DNA from: Rikenellaceae bacterium
GTDB taxonomy: Bacteria; Bacteroidota; Bacteroidia; Bacteroidales; Rikenellaceae
Direction of reading: 5' to 3'
Assembly (NCBI GenBank): GCA_017442365.1
Contig: JAFRZW010000008.1
Span: 1-64,000 of the forward strand
DNA length: 64,000 nt
The first letter of the stretch is position 1; every line of letters begins with the position of its first letter. The notes under the pieces were generated by a model. The model had not been told where the DNA came from and searched no databases. It was given only the letters and a program-made list of their open reading frames with translations. Shown here in pieces: positions 27,020-35,895 of the stretch. The position numbers and the translations under genes were made by a program.

Positions 27020-27592
27020 CTATTGCATCTCGATAATAATCACACCATTCGTTACATCGCCATACTCTTTGTACTTCTCGGTGCTCGAATCTTTAAGGAC
27101 ACTTATCGCCTTGATCTGCTGAGGGTCGATCTTATCCATATCCTTGATTACCTGCTTTTTACCGTCGGCCGTTACGGTTATGATCAGCGGATCGCCCGCC
27201 TTCGCCTTACCACTCATCACGAACGTCTTGACCTCGCGCTGCTCGCCCTCTTTCTGCTTTTCGCTTCTGATGCGAACCACCTTCGTGTTCTCATCGACCG
27301 TAACCGACGTGTTTTCGAGGTTGAGCTTCATCGGCTCCCCTGCCGTACCGACCACAACCACCTCTCCCAACGGGCTTGTCGCCGCCACGGTGGTGATCAA
27401 CGTAACGCCCTCGACGCCCTTAACCACATTGATATTGCGAACATCGCTCGACGGCAGCGCGTCCACCTCGGCTTTGCTAACCACCTTACCGTCAATAATA
27501 TATAACATCTTGTCGCTCTTCTCCTGTGCAGTCGCTGCGAAAGCTGCCATCGCAAAAACGACCATAATCAAATACTTTTTCATTGTGTTCAT
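27020..27592 (-). CDS. Secreted protein with two TonB-plug-like segments
   Basis: 190 residues from MNTMKKY (27592); MKKY at 27583 is an equally good start. Signal peptide (FAATAQ). Two segments resemble the plug motif of SusC-type receptors and of BlaR1/M56 C-termini: about 27-75 (KMLYIIDGKVVSKAEVDAL, then NVVKGVEGV) and about 130-190 (IKAISVLKDSSTEKYKEYG, then NGVIIIEMQ). There is no barrel. Function unknown; it could be a periplasmic adaptor. It diverges from a histidine kinase/response regulator pair and shares a control region that carries three 10-bp direct repeats, so it is probably a target of that system. Confidence 0.75.
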   Translation of the reverse strand: MNTMKKYLIMVVFAMAAFAATAQEKSDKMLYIIDGKVVSKAEVDALPSSDVRNINVVKGVEGVTLITTVAATSPLGEVVVVGTAGEPMKLNLENTSVTVDENTKVVRIRSEKQKEGEQREVKTFVMSGKAKAGDPLIITVTADGKKQVIKDMDKIDPQQIKAISVLKDSSTEKYKEYGDVTNGVIIIEMQ

Positions 27593-27644
27593 TCGTTTTA
27601 GTTTGTGAAAATTTTGAGTGTGCGGAAACCGGTTTTTCCGAGAG

Positions 27645-27652
27645 CAAAGATA
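27645..27652 (-). promoter_or_regulatory. Promoter element of the plug-like gene
   Basis: Minus-strand TATCTTTG, about 50 bases before the start codon. No good -33 box, which would fit an activator-dependent promoter. Confidence 0.6.
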
Positions 27653-27680
27653 GCACACTTTTCGCCCAAAGAAGGTGAAC

Positions 27681-27710
27681 GAAGTGTTAAGAAATGTTAA
27701 CAAATGTTAA
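27681..27710. promoter_or_regulatory. Three 10-bp direct repeats, putative response-regulator operator
   Basis: GAAGTGTTAA, GAAATGTTAA, CAAATGTTAA stand head to tail, so TGTTAA recurs every 10 bases on one helix face. They lie between the divergent plug-like gene and the kinase gene, a typical site for an OmpR-type dimer. Confidence 0.6.
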
Positions 27711-27737
27711 CTCCATTGCGCGAGCCGAACTTTTCAC

Positions 27738-27745
27738 TACCTTTG
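27738..27745 (+). promoter_or_regulatory. Promoter element of the histidine kinase
   Basis: TACCTTTG, ending only 6 bases before the ATG at 27752, so the message would be leaderless or nearly so. A partial -33 match (ATTG, 27715-27718) is 19 bases upstream. Confidence 0.6.
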
Positions 27746-27751
27746 TAATAT

Positions 27752-28996
27752 ATGAACGCCCCGAAGAGCCAAATATCGCAATCGTTCTTCCGCCGAATCT
27801 CGGTGGTGGTCATCGCGTCGTTGGTGTTACTCGCTGTGGTTCAATGCTTTTGGGGTTGGCGAATGTATCGCAACCAGGTCGAAGATTTCGAGCGCCGAGT
27901 CGAATCGGCAACCTACAAGTCGATCTACAAAGCCTTCCGAATGGACGCAATCCCGGGGTTGGTCGCCGCCGAGCAGATCAAAATCAACCTCGACGAATTT
28001 GCCTTCTATTTCGAGCCTAACCTCTTGGAATTGGACGCTTTACAGCCATACGCAGCTGAGGTGCTCGACCTCACCGCCTCCTCGCGCGTGATGATGCACC
28101 GTGGCGACGCTGCCACGATCCGCAACCCGATGGTTACGCTCATCGAGATCGACGACGACGCGATGTTCGGTCTGCGACTGACGATCGAGGTGCCCCACCG
28201 CGCATTTTTCGGGCAGATGTGGGGATTGTTGGCCTCGTCGGTGGTGATCGTTCTGCTGCTAAGCGTGGTGCTTATCTATCTGATACGCACGATGTTCCGC
28301 CAGCGCACCATCGAACAAATGCGCCGCGACTTCACCCACAACATCACCCACGAGCTGAAAACTCCGATCTCGGTTGCCGTAGCTGCAACCGACGCAATGC
28401 GCAACTTCTCGGCCGATGCCGACATCGAACGTCGCAGCCGCTACCTCGAAATTGTCGAGGCCCAGCTCTCGCAACTGACCGCAATGGTCGAGCGCATTCT
28501 GACCGTCTCGGTCGAGGGGCGACAAGCCAAGCTCTCAATCGAGCAAGTGGCTCTGCGTGAGGCGTTTGAACAGATCGTCGAGGGCGTACAGATTGGCGGC
28601 GACGAGGACGCAACACTGAATATCGACTGCGATGAGCAGTTGCTCGTTACGGCTGACCCTCACCACTTGAAGAGTGTAGTTATGACGCTGATTGACAACG
28701 CTTTGAAATACGGAGGGCGACCTATTGCCATTACACTCGCGGCAACGAAGGTCGATAGCACAACCGAAATTCGCGTTGCCGACAACGGCTGCGGCATTGC
28801 GCGCGAGCACCTCCCTCACCTCTTCGAGAAGTTCTACCGCGTGCCGTCGGGCGATGTGCAACGTCCGCGCGGCTATGGGCTCGGACTATACTATGCACGT
28901 CAAGTGATTGAGGCTCACGGCGGTCAGATCAGCGCCGAGAGTCGCACGGGACACGGCACCACCATAATCATCAAACTCCCTGATAATGAGCGATAA
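27752..28996 (+). CDS. Sensor histidine kinase
   Basis: 414 residues. Two membrane segments (about 14-35 and 156-180) flank a periplasmic sensor region of about 120 residues that I do not recognise. HisKA box with phospho-acceptor His200 (HNITHELKTP), then HATPase_c with N box (LIDNALKYGG), G1 (VADNGCGI), F (LFEKFYRV) and G2 (GYGLGLYYA). Inner membrane. It overlaps the response regulator gene by 11 bases, so the two proteins are made together. Confidence 0.95.
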   Translation: MNAPKSQISQSFFRRISVVVIASLVLLAVVQCFWGWRMYRNQVEDFERRVESATYKSIYKAFRMDAIPGLVAAEQIKINLDEFAFYFEPNLLELDALQPYAAEVLDLTASSRVMMHRGDAATIRNPMVTLIEIDDDAMFGLRLTIEVPHRAFFGQMWGLLASSVVIVLLLSVVLIYLIRTMFRQRTIEQMRRDFTHNITHELKTPISVAVAATDAMRNFSADADIERRSRYLEIVEAQLSQLTAMVERILTVSVEGRQAKLSIEQVALREAFEQIVEGVQIGGDEDATLNIDCDEQLLVTADPHHLKSVVMTLIDNALKYGGRPIAITLAATKVDSTTEIRVADNGCGIAREHLPHLFEKFYRVPSGDVQRPRGYGLGLYYARQVIEAHGGQISAESRTGHGTTIIIKLPDNER

Positions 28997-29678
28997 AACC
29001 CACATACTCCTTGCCGAGGACGAACAGATGTTGGCCGAGATTCTGAGCGACACCTTGGGCGACCGAGGCTTTGAAGTGCAGTTGGCCTACGACGGCGAGC
29101 AGGCGCTCCAAGCCGTTCGTGCCAAACGTTTTGACGTGATCGTTACCGACGTGATGATGCCCCGAATGGACGGCTACACCCTCGCACGACGTCTGCGAAG
29201 CGAGGGCTGCACGACGCCGATCCTCTTTCTCACCGCGCGCTCAGCCACCGAAGATGTGGTGCAGGGATTCAAGGTGGGCGGTAACGACTTCCTGCGCAAA
29301 CCCTTCGCTATCGACGAATTGATCGTGCGTGTGCAAGCCTTAGCCGGTCGCGTCAATCGCTCCGAAGAGGCGGAAGCCGTATTCCAAATCGGTCAGTATC
29401 AATTTGATACAAACACCTCAACGCTCTCGGTCGGAGGCAGACAGACCACTCTCTCGGCTCGTGAGGCGGCTGTGCTTGCGCGGCTCTGTCGCCAAATGGG
29501 GGAGATCATCGAGGCCTCGGGATTGCTGCGCGAACTGTGGGGCGACGACAACTTTTTCAACCTGCGCAGCCTGAATGTCTATATCTCGCGTCTGCGCCGC
29601 CACCTTGCAGCCGACCCCGACGTCGAGATTATCAGCGTTCGCAGCATTGGCTACCGTCTGATCGACAAGCGCAACTGA
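28986..29678 (+). CDS. OmpR/PhoB-family response regulator
   Basis: 230 residues. Receiver domain (about 5-120) with the acidic pair Glu11-Asp12, phospho-acceptor Asp55 (VIVTDVMMPRMDGY) and the conserved Lys in FLRKPF. Winged-helix DNA-binding domain (about 135-230: LSAREAAVLARLCRQMGE ... SLNVYISRLRRHLA). Cognate partner of the kinase it overlaps. Its likely operator is the 10-bp direct repeat set upstream of the kinase gene. Confidence 0.95.
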   Translation: MSDKTHILLAEDEQMLAEILSDTLGDRGFEVQLAYDGEQALQAVRAKRFDVIVTDVMMPRMDGYTLARRLRSEGCTTPILFLTARSATEDVVQGFKVGGNDFLRKPFAIDELIVRVQALAGRVNRSEEAEAVFQIGQYQFDTNTSTLSVGGRQTTLSAREAAVLARLCRQMGEIIEASGLLRELWGDDNFFNLRSLNVYISRLRRHLAADPDVEIISVRSIGYRLIDKRN

Positions 29679-29732
29679 TTGAAAATCACACAATATCGTT
29701 GAAAGCCCATTGCTTGCCGACCTGCAAGCAAA

Positions 29733-29765
29733 CAAAAAACGAGTTGCCCCACAAAAGAGCAACTC
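29733..29765 (-). terminator. Terminator after tRNA-Arg
   Basis: Stem GAGTTGC (29741-29747) with GCAACTC (29759-29765) and a T-run on the minus strand. Confidence 0.75.
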
Positions 29766-29780
29766 GCCAAAAAAAAGATG

Positions 29781-29852
29781 TAGCCCCACCGCGACTCGAA
29801 CGCGAATTTAGGGTTTAGGAAACCCTCGTTCTATCCCTTGAACTATGGAGCC
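29781..29852 (-). tRNA. tRNA-Arg (anticodon CCT)
   Basis: 72 nt. Acceptor GGCTCCA pairs with TGGGGCT, discriminator A, CCA not encoded. D arm GTTC/GAAC, anticodon stem AGGGT/ACCCT with loop TTCCTAA, T arm with TTCGAGT. CCT reads AGG codons. Confidence 0.95.
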
Positions 29853-29988
29853 ATTGCCCACCCGAGAGTGGGCGCTGTTTCAAAAAAATTGACGACAATG
29901 CGTTAAGTTTGCTTTCCCCCTATGAATTTGAAAACTCGCCCACGCAACTGCCGTCAATCTTAGCTATCGTTAGCGGCAACCCGCCGAA

Positions 29989-31002
29989 CTACTTCGAGAA
30001 GGTTCCTCCGTCGTAGGCCCATTTCAAATAGACCGAACCCCACGTGAAACCACCACCAAATGCTGCAAGGATCAGATTATCACCCTTTTTCAAGCGGCTC
30101 TCGTAATCCCACAGACAGAGCGGCAACGTCGCAGTCGTAGTGTTACCAAACTTATCGATATTGATCATACACTTATCGCGCTCCAAACCCATACGCTTGG
30201 CCGTTGCGTCGATAATGCGAAGGTTGGCCTGATGAGGCACCAAATAGCGAATGTCGTCTGCAACCAGATTGTGGCGATCCATCATCTCGACCGCAACATC
30301 AGCCATATTCGACACCGCAGCCTTGAACACTGCCTGACCCTCCTGAGTGATTGTGTGCCAATTGTTTGACACCGTTTCGTGCGTTGCGGGATTCAACGAA
30401 CCACCGCCCTTCATATAGAGATGCTTCTCGCCCGAACCGTCCGAGTGCAGAATGTGATCAATCACACCCAGACCCTCTTCGTTAGGCTCCAAGAGTACCG
30501 CACCCGCACCATCACCAAAGATGGGACACGTTGCGCGGTCGTTGTAATCGACAATCGACGACATTTTGTCTGCGCCTACTACCACTACTCGTTTGCAAGC
30601 GCCTGTTTCGATATACTTACTGCCGGTTGCCAGCGCGAACATAAATCCGCTACAAGCTGCCGACATATCGAACGCAAAGGCGTTCTTACAACCCGACTTA
30701 TAGGCGATCATATTGCCCGTCGAGGGGAAAAACATATCTGGAGTTACTGTTGCGCAAATTACCAAATCGATCGTTTCAGGGTCGGTGCCGGTCTTTTCCA
30801 AAAGATCCTTAACAGCCATCGAGCCCATATATGACGATGCCTTGGTCGGATCCTTCAAGATGTGGCGGGTTTTGATTCCGATACGGGTCATAATCCACTC
30901 GTCCGAAGTATCGACCATACGGCTCAGCTCATCATTATCGAGAATGTAGTCGGGGAGATAGGCGCCTACACCGGTAATTGCAGCTGAAATCTTTTTGCTC
31001 AT
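29989..31002 (-). CDS. fabH: 3-oxoacyl-ACP synthase III (KAS III)
   Basis: 337 residues. It starts fatty-acid chains by condensing acyl-CoA with malonyl-ACP. Catalytic triad Cys117 ([10 protein letters not shown]), His257 (VPHQANLR) and Asn287 ([10 protein letters not shown]). Its ATG overlaps the plsX stop by one base (TAATG), so the two are translationally coupled. This is the usual yceD-rpmF-plsX-fabH order. Confidence 0.97.
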   Translation of the reverse strand: MSKKISAAITGVGAYLPDYILDNDELSRMVDTSDEWIMTRIGIKTRHILKDPTKASSYMGSMAVKDLLEKTGTDPETIDLVICATVTPDMFFPSTGNMIAYKSGCKNAFAFDMSAACSGFMFALATGSKYIETGACKRVVVVGADKMSSIVDYNDRATCPIFGDGAGAVLLEPNEEGLGVIDHILHSDGSGEKHLYMKGGGSLNPATHETVSNNWHTITQEGQAVFKAAVSNMADVAVEMMDRHNLVADDIRYLVPHQANLRIIDATAKRMGLERDKCMINIDKFGNTTTATLPLCLWDYESRLKKGDNLILAAFGGGFTWGSVYLKWAYDGGTFSK

Positions 31003-31955
31003 TAATTCTTATTTATAACTTGTTTTAATTTGCTTGCCAAATCTGCCTTAACTTGTCGCTCCGTTTGCAGAATCATATTCTTGATCGCCAAGGGAGTCGA
31101 GCAACCGTGCCCGATCACTACCGGAGCATTGATACCCAACACAGGGGTACCTCCAACCGACTCGTAGTTCATACCATCGAGGAAGGCATTTTCGATGCCC
31201 ATCTTCTTCAATATGTGGTACATACTCTCGGCCTGCTTCAAGACGACATTACCCATAAAACCGTCGCAAACAATCACATCGGCCACCTTGCCCGTGAACA
31301 ACTGAGTTCCCTCGATGTTACCAACAAAGTTGAAATCGCCATTATTGTTTGCCATCAGTTCGTGAGTAGCTTTGGCCTGCGCATTACCCTTCTCGCGCTC
31401 CTCACCGATATTCAGCAACGCTACTCGGGGATTTTCGATACCCAATACGCTCTGCGCATAGATACTACCAAGAATACCATATTGATAGAGCACCTCAGGC
31501 TTACAGTCGATATTCAGACCCACATCAAGAATCAGACCCGAACGGCCCAAAATCGTGGGAATCAACGACGAAATCGTAGGACGAATAACGCCTTCGATCG
31601 GTTTAACTGCATACATCGAGCCAACCATCATTGCGCCCGTGCTGCCTGCGCTTGCAAAACCGTCGATCAAACCTTTGGCCAGATAGCCAAAACCGACCGT
31701 AATACTCGAATTAGGCTTCTGAGTGAAAGCCTTTGCAGGGTGATCCGACATCTCGATGACTTCGGTCGTAGGTACGATATCAAAAGTCGATACGGGGCAA
31801 TTCTCTCGCGCGAGAATGGCCTCGATCTGATCTTTCGCACCAAACAATACGATACGACAATCCTCGCCGACGGCTGCTGCGGCTGCAATCGCGCCCATTA
31901 CAGCTGCCTCGGGAGCAAAGTCGCCACCCATTGCATCAATACCTATTTTATACAT
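31002..31955 (-). CDS. plsX: Phosphate acyltransferase
   Basis: 317 residues. It makes acyl-phosphate from acyl-ACP for phospholipid synthesis (PlsX/PlsY route); a peripheral membrane enzyme. Family signatures: [14 protein letters not shown] at the start, [22 protein letters not shown] region, and [13 protein letters not shown]. It follows rpmF after a terminator, so some readthrough or an internal promoter must drive plsX-fabH. Confidence 0.96.
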   Translation of the reverse strand: MYKIGIDAMGGDFAPEAAVMGAIAAAAAVGEDCRIVLFGAKDQIEAILARENCPVSTFDIVPTTEVIEMSDHPAKAFTQKPNSSITVGFGYLAKGLIDGFASAGSTGAMMVGSMYAVKPIEGVIRPTISSLIPTILGRSGLILDVGLNIDCKPEVLYQYGILGSIYAQSVLGIENPRVALLNIGEEREKGNAQAKATHELMANNNGDFNFVGNIEGTQLFTGKVADVIVCDGFMGNVVLKQAESMYHILKKMGIENAFLDGMNYESVGGTPVLGINAPVVIGHGCSTPLAIKNMILQTERQVKADLASKLKQVINKN

Positions 31956-31978
31956 AACGTATCGATTTTTCGGTTAGC

Positions 31979-32010
31979 AAAAAAAGCCCCGCACCGTGGT
32001 GGTGTGAGGC
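31979..32010 (-). terminator. Terminator/attenuator between rpmF and plsX
   Basis: Stem GCCCCGCACC with GGTGTGAGGC followed by T7 on the minus strand. It probably reduces plsX-fabH expression relative to L32. Confidence 0.85.
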
Positions 32011-32027
32011 AAGTAATCTGTGGAGGT

Positions 32028-32213
32028 TTATTCCTCGGCCTTCTTCTCGATGGCCAGCTTGCCGCGGTAGAAACCGCACTCGGGGCAAACGCGGTGGTAG
32101 AGGGTAGCCGCGCCGCAGTTCGAGCATACAGCAACAGTAGGAACAACCGCCTTGTAGTGGGTTCTTCTCTTGTCTCGTCTGGTCGACGATACTTTGTGTT
32201 TAGGATGTGCCAT
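32028..32213 (-). CDS. rpmF: 50S ribosomal protein L32
   Basis: 61 residues. Typical start MAHPKHKVSSTRRDKRRTHY, with the zinc-ribbon pairs CSNC and CPEC; the zinc-binding form. Between yceD and plsX, as in most bacteria. Confidence 0.97.
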   Translation of the reverse strand: MAHPKHKVSSTRRDKRRTHYKAVVPTVAVCSNCGAATLYHRVCPECGFYRGKLAIEKKAEE

Positions 32214-32380
32214 TTGTCTATTAATTTATAAAGTTTAACTTTTCTCTCCTTCTCTTACTTACTAATGGTAGCCTGTTCGTACTTACGGATCTCACGACCC
32301 TCTCCTCCACGAACTTCCTCGCCTCAGATCAACAACGCTCGGCAACGTATTGCTCGCAACTTTTTTCAGCCCGTTGTGAT

Positions 32381-32947
32381 CTACTTGTTGTTCTCCATCT
32401 CCGCTTTCAGCGCAGCTAACTTGGCCCACTGCTCGCGGTTGGCCTCATCGAGTTCCTCGTCGCGCTCGGCTGCCTCGGCCATCTGCTCGAACTCCTCCTC
32501 GCTGACCGTCGTGAAACGGGCCAACATATCGGGGTTGCAGTCGCCCTCGGCGTGAACGCGGCTGTACGGCAGGCTGAGCACGATGCTGTCGTAGATGTAA
32601 CGACCCAGCTCAATCTCGCCCTCGCTCGGGTTCAACCAGAGAACCTCGCCATCGAATTCGATCTCCTCCTCCGAGAATTTCACGTGGATTTGATCATCAA
32701 ATTCGATCGGCAAAATGCAGTCATCGAGGCAACGATCGCACTCGACGGTAACCTCTCCTCGAATTTCGACATCAAGCGTCAGCATCGATGCCGCCTTGGT
32801 CAGTTCGATCGAAACCTTGGCCGTACCGTGCTTAACTTCCGAGCCCTCAAATGCCTGAAACAGAGCATCATCGACCTCAAAATCGAATTGATGAACGCCA
32901 ATTTTCAGCCCTTTGAAAGGCACAATATATCGCTTCAAAATCTCCAT
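32381..32947 (-). CDS. YceD/DUF177 protein
   Basis: 188 residues from MEILKRY at 32947; an upstream Met lies inside the promoter region and is rejected. YceD family members are needed for normal 23S rRNA levels and are regularly encoded before rpmF. Conserved centre: VTVECDRCLDDCILPIEF (CxRC motif), then FDGEVLWLNPSEGEIELG. The C-terminus is acidic and helical (about 145-188). A 167-base gap before rpmF shows no feature. Confidence 0.9.
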   Translation of the reverse strand: MEILKRYIVPFKGLKIGVHQFDFEVDDALFQAFEGSEVKHGTAKVSIELTKAASMLTLDVEIRGEVTVECDRCLDDCILPIEFDDQIHVKFSEEEIEFDGEVLWLNPSEGEIELGRYIYDSIVLSLPYSRVHAEGDCNPDMLARFTTVSEEEFEQMAEAAERDEELDEANREQWAKLAALKAEMENNK

Positions 32948-32966
32948 TTTGACTGCAAATAGGCTA

Positions 32967-32997
32967 CAAAGGTACACATTTACACGTAAATCGCAAA
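32967..32997 (-). promoter_or_regulatory. yceD-rpmF promoter
   Basis: Minus-strand TTTG (32994-32997), 19-base spacer, TACCTTTG (32967-32974). About 20 bases before the yceD start. Confidence 0.8.
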
Positions 32998-33016
32998 ATT
33001 TTTGACATTTAGTTTG

Positions 33017-33024
33017 TAAATTTG
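33017..33024 (+). promoter_or_regulatory. Promoter element of the 131-residue gene
   Basis: TAAATTTG, 25 bases before the start at 33049. Back to back with the yceD promoter. Confidence 0.55.
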
Positions 33025-33048
33025 TGGCACGAAACCCCTTTTTTGATT

Positions 33049-33444
33049 ATGGCCGAAACAGCACTATACACCATTTCGCTCACCACCGATTTCGAAGAGT
33101 GGAGCCGCTACAACGTCTTTATGATGGGGTCGTGTCGCGACGTCGATGGCGCGAGTAGCGACTTCGTTCATCTCATCTCGAAAGGCTCGACCGACGGCAA
33201 TAGCTTTGCGCCCTCGACTGCTGCCCATCGCCATCTGCAACTCGCCACTCCCGAATGCGCAGCCTTTGACCTATATATATATGTAGTAGCAAATACCCTG
33301 CCCTCATCGCGCATTATTGGTCAATGCCCGCCCTTCGAGGTGCAGGTGCGCATCTGCGCCAACGGCAACGAGGTCTATGCCAAACCCCACACTGTCAATC
33401 AATGGGGCGGCGCGACGATCTACATCGAATTTCCGCGCAAGTAG
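33049..33444 (+). CDS. Hypothetical protein, 131 residues
   Basis: No family recognised. No signal peptide or membrane segment. The composition is mixed alpha/beta, with several Cys and aromatic residues (YNVFMMGSCRDVDG, FDLYIYVVANTLP, QWGGATIYIEF). It diverges from yceD with its own promoter element and meets rluD-like convergently 5 bases after its stop. A cytoplasmic protein of unknown role. Confidence 0.7.
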   Translation: MAETALYTISLTTDFEEWSRYNVFMMGSCRDVDGASSDFVHLISKGSTDGNSFAPSTAAHRHLQLATPECAAFDLYIYVVANTLPSSRIIGQCPPFEVQVRICANGNEVYAKPHTVNQWGGATIYIEFPRK

Positions 33445-33448
33445 GCTA

Positions 33449-34147
33449 TCACTTCACACCGCACTCCTGCTCGAAGAAGCTCCACAGATTGTCGTTGTAG
33501 GGCACCGCAGCAACTACGCGCAACGGCTCCTTACGCACGGGGTGGATCAGCTCGATCACGCGCGAGTGCAACGAGATTCCGCCATCACGATTCGAGCGCG
33601 GAGCACCATATTTCAGATCGCCACGAATCGGGCAGCCGATCTTCGAAAGTTGAGTACGAATCTGATGATGACGCCCCGTAAGTAGATCAACCTCAATAAG
33701 ATGATAGTTGGTACTACCCGCCAGCGCACGATACTTCAAACGCGCCAACTTGGCATCTCCACGTGGCGAATTGTAGGCGTGCGAGCGGTTATTTTTGCCA
33801 TCGCGGCTGATGTAATGTACCAGTTCGCCCTCCTCCGGAACGGGCATCTTCTCGGTGATCGCCCAATAGGTTTTGCGCACCTCGCCACGACGAATCATCT
33901 CGTTCAGACGCACCAGCGCCTTGCTCGTCTTGGCAAACAGCACCGCACCACTCACGGGGCGGTCGATGCGATGCACAACACCCAAAAAGACATCGCCCGG
34001 CTTACGGTCGCGCTGCTTGATGAAGGCCTTGATCTGATCCTCCAACGCGCTCTCGCCCGAGGAGTCGGGCTGCACCAGATCGCCACAATGTTTATTGACC
34101 ACCAGCAGGTGGTTGTCCTCGTAAATAATATCTTCTACTGCAAACAT
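33449..34147 (-). CDS. RluA-family pseudouridine synthase
   Basis: 232 residues, shorter than RluD because there is no S4 domain. Catalytic Asp62 in VVHRIDRPVSG, and RTQLSKIGCPIRGD near the C-terminus. It isomerises uridine in rRNA or tRNA; the target site cannot be read from sequence. It follows cdd by 6 bases in one operon. Confidence 0.92.
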   Translation of the reverse strand: MFAVEDIIYEDNHLLVVNKHCGDLVQPDSSGESALEDQIKAFIKQRDRKPGDVFLGVVHRIDRPVSGAVLFAKTSKALVRLNEMIRRGEVRKTYWAITEKMPVPEEGELVHYISRDGKNNRSHAYNSPRGDAKLARLKYRALAGSTNYHLIEVDLLTGRHHQIRTQLSKIGCPIRGDLKYGAPRSNRDGGISLHSRVIELIHPVRKEPLRVVAAVPYNDNLWSFFEQECGVK

Positions 34148-34153
34148 AACTCG

Positions 34154-34609
34154 TTATAATTCAAACGTAAAGGGCAACAGATCCTTGGTCGAATCGACTG
34201 CCGTAGCCGTCCCCGCACCACTCATTATGACACGTATCGGACGTCCCTGACGCTTCTCGACATCGACCAGCACCTGACGACAAATGCCACACGGATAGCA
34301 CTCGCGCGCCGAAGGGTCGGAGGCGATGGCCAGCTTCACAATTCGATCGTCGGGCGAGAGCGCCTGATGGTGAAACAGCAGGTTGCGCTCGGCACAAATA
34401 CCCGCAGGATAGACCTCGCTCTCCTGGTTGCTACCAATCACCGTGCGGCCACTTTCGAGCAAGGCAGCGGCCCCAACGTGGAAATTCGAATAGGGTGCGT
34501 GTGCCGTTGCACAAGCCAACTCGGCCTGCTCAACAAGTCGCTGTTCGTCCTCGGGCAACTCCGTTAGCGAGGCGTAGCGATCGAATCGGAAAGTAAAATC
34601 AGTTCTCAT
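34154..34609 (-). CDS. cdd: Cytidine deaminase
   Basis: 151 residues. It converts cytidine and deoxycytidine to uridine forms. Zinc site Cys72-Ala-Glu74 (AGICAERN) and Cys107/Cys110 (PCGICRQV), with the substrate loop APYSNFHVGAA. First gene of the cdd/rluA-like pair, with a promoter 107 bases upstream. Confidence 0.95.
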   Translation of the reverse strand: MRTDFTFRFDRYASLTELPEDEQRLVEQAELACATAHAPYSNFHVGAAALLESGRTVIGSNQESEVYPAGICAERNLLFHHQALSPDDRIVKLAIASDPSARECYPCGICRQVLVDVEKRQGRPIRVIMSGAGTATAVDSTKDLLPFTFEL

Positions 34610-34716
34610 AGCTCGGTAGGTTTCAGGTTGTTAGCGATCATCAGACAGAGCCTCGGCGCAGGACACCGCCACGTATCGTTCGGCTTGGGGCTTGCGCATC
34701 GCACTTTTGTCCAAAT

Positions 34717-34748
34717 CAAAGATACAAAAAATTTTCCGACCCTCCAAA
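34717..34748 (-). promoter_or_regulatory. cdd operon promoter
   Basis: Minus-strand TTTG (34745-34748), 20-base spacer, TATCTTTG (34717-34724). Confidence 0.78.
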
Positions 34749-34805
34749 ATATCAAGCAATTCAGCAAAAAATCGATAACTCCAAAACCCTTTCTTCCCCA
34801 AAGAG

Positions 34806-34832
34806 CACGCCCCGTCCAAAAGACGGGGCGTG
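34806..34832. terminator. Hairpin after the 240-residue lipoprotein gene
   Basis: An 11-bp perfect stem CACGCCCCGTC/GACGGGGCGTG with a 5-base loop. The T-tract is weak, so the terminator call is moderate. Confidence 0.6.
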
Positions 34833-34857
34833 TGGTATTCTTGCTCAGAGATCAACA

Positions 34858-35580
34858 TCAAATTTTGGACGGAGAGAATGTAAATTCCGTTGTGATTGGA
34901 GCCTGGTTTTCGTAGTTGAGTGTCAGGCAAAAACGTTTACCCATAAACGAATCGAGCGAGCCTGCGGTTGGCGAGAGATAGAAGATCATAGGTTTATAGG
35001 TTTGCCCATCACCAATCAGTACCATATCGTCAGCCGTAATCTCACTCAACGGCTTCGAAATAATCGAATAGGTGTAGATACTATACATCGACGATAAATA
35101 CTTAAATGAGAGATTGCTATCATACCCATTAGTTCTCTGATAATTGCTTAACAGAAATGGCAGAGGACTATACGCCGTAAAGGTAACGCAATCATTGACC
35201 AAACTCTCCGCCGGGTGCTGTGCATCAAACTCCTCCAAGCAGACCAGCTCGATGGATTGAATATTCTCAACCGGCATTTGGTTTTCGAGATACTCAATAG
35301 GCAGATAACTTTTCTGCTTAGAGTATCCCGTATCGTTGTACTTTGCAGCCAGCGCATCAAAACGCGCTCTTACGCTCGAATCTGCGGTACCTTCATAAAT
35401 AATTTCGTCAATCTGAGGGTGAACAAGAATATCGTTATCTTTATTCACCTCGATCGTAATATCATCATAGGTGTAATATCCCATTACGAACTTAGATATT
35501 ACATACGAACCGTCGTCGTTGTCGCGGTCGCAGCTCCACGCAACAAGAGCTACCATTGCCAAAATCAATAATCGTTTCAT
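34858..35580 (-). CDS. Hypothetical lipoprotein, 240 residues
   Basis: Lipobox VAWSC (Cys17) after a short signal. The mature part is acidic at first (DRDNDDGS), then beta-rich with many Tyr and Ser. No catalytic motif or family that I recognise. Probably a Bacteroidales-restricted outer-membrane lipoprotein. Monocistronic, no good promoter match seen upstream. Confidence 0.75.
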   Translation of the reverse strand: MKRLLILAMVALVAWSCDRDNDDGSYVISKFVMGYYTYDDITIEVNKDNDILVHPQIDEIIYEGTADSSVRARFDALAAKYNDTGYSKQKSYLPIEYLENQMPVENIQSIELVCLEEFDAQHPAESLVNDCVTFTAYSPLPFLLSNYQRTNGYDSNLSFKYLSSMYSIYTYSIISKPLSEITADDMVLIGDGQTYKPMIFYLSPTAGSLDSFMGKRFCLTLNYENQAPITTEFTFSPSKI

Positions 35581-35780
35581 AGGTTGAATATTTTAAGATA
35601 ATACACTTACTTCTAAACACATAACGACACGGCACGACATTTTATTATGCGCGTAGGAACTTTTTTGAGGATCCCGAAACGAAAAACCGCACCCCGTGTG
35701 GAGCACACTTGTTTTTTGCGACCTTTTGCGTTCTCCCCCACCGAAAAAATGCACCTCGGAAAAATTTTTCTCGCAAAATA

Positions 35781-35812
35781 TTTGGTTTATTTTATAAACT
35801 ATTTTATATTTG
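35781..35812 (+). promoter_or_regulatory. Promoter of the membrane protein/regulator operon
   Basis: TTTG (35781-35784), 20-base spacer, TATATTTG (35805-35812), about 80 bases before the start. The rest of the 315-base gap (35581-35780) shows no gene. Confidence 0.8.
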
Positions 35813-35895
35813 CAGTCGAGAAGGGCAATCTGCGGGTCAAGTGGCCACGGCTTGCAGCCCGACTCAGCGCGTTAATACAAATCAAAAAACAAGTT

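Noticed and set aside
29781..29852. Phage attachment site at tRNA-Arg
   Set aside because: No duplicated tRNA 3' end was seen near the virion operon, and the tRNA is 22 kb away.
34628..34915. Open frame antisense and upstream of cdd
   Set aside because: Spans the cdd promoter and a hairpin; no motif.
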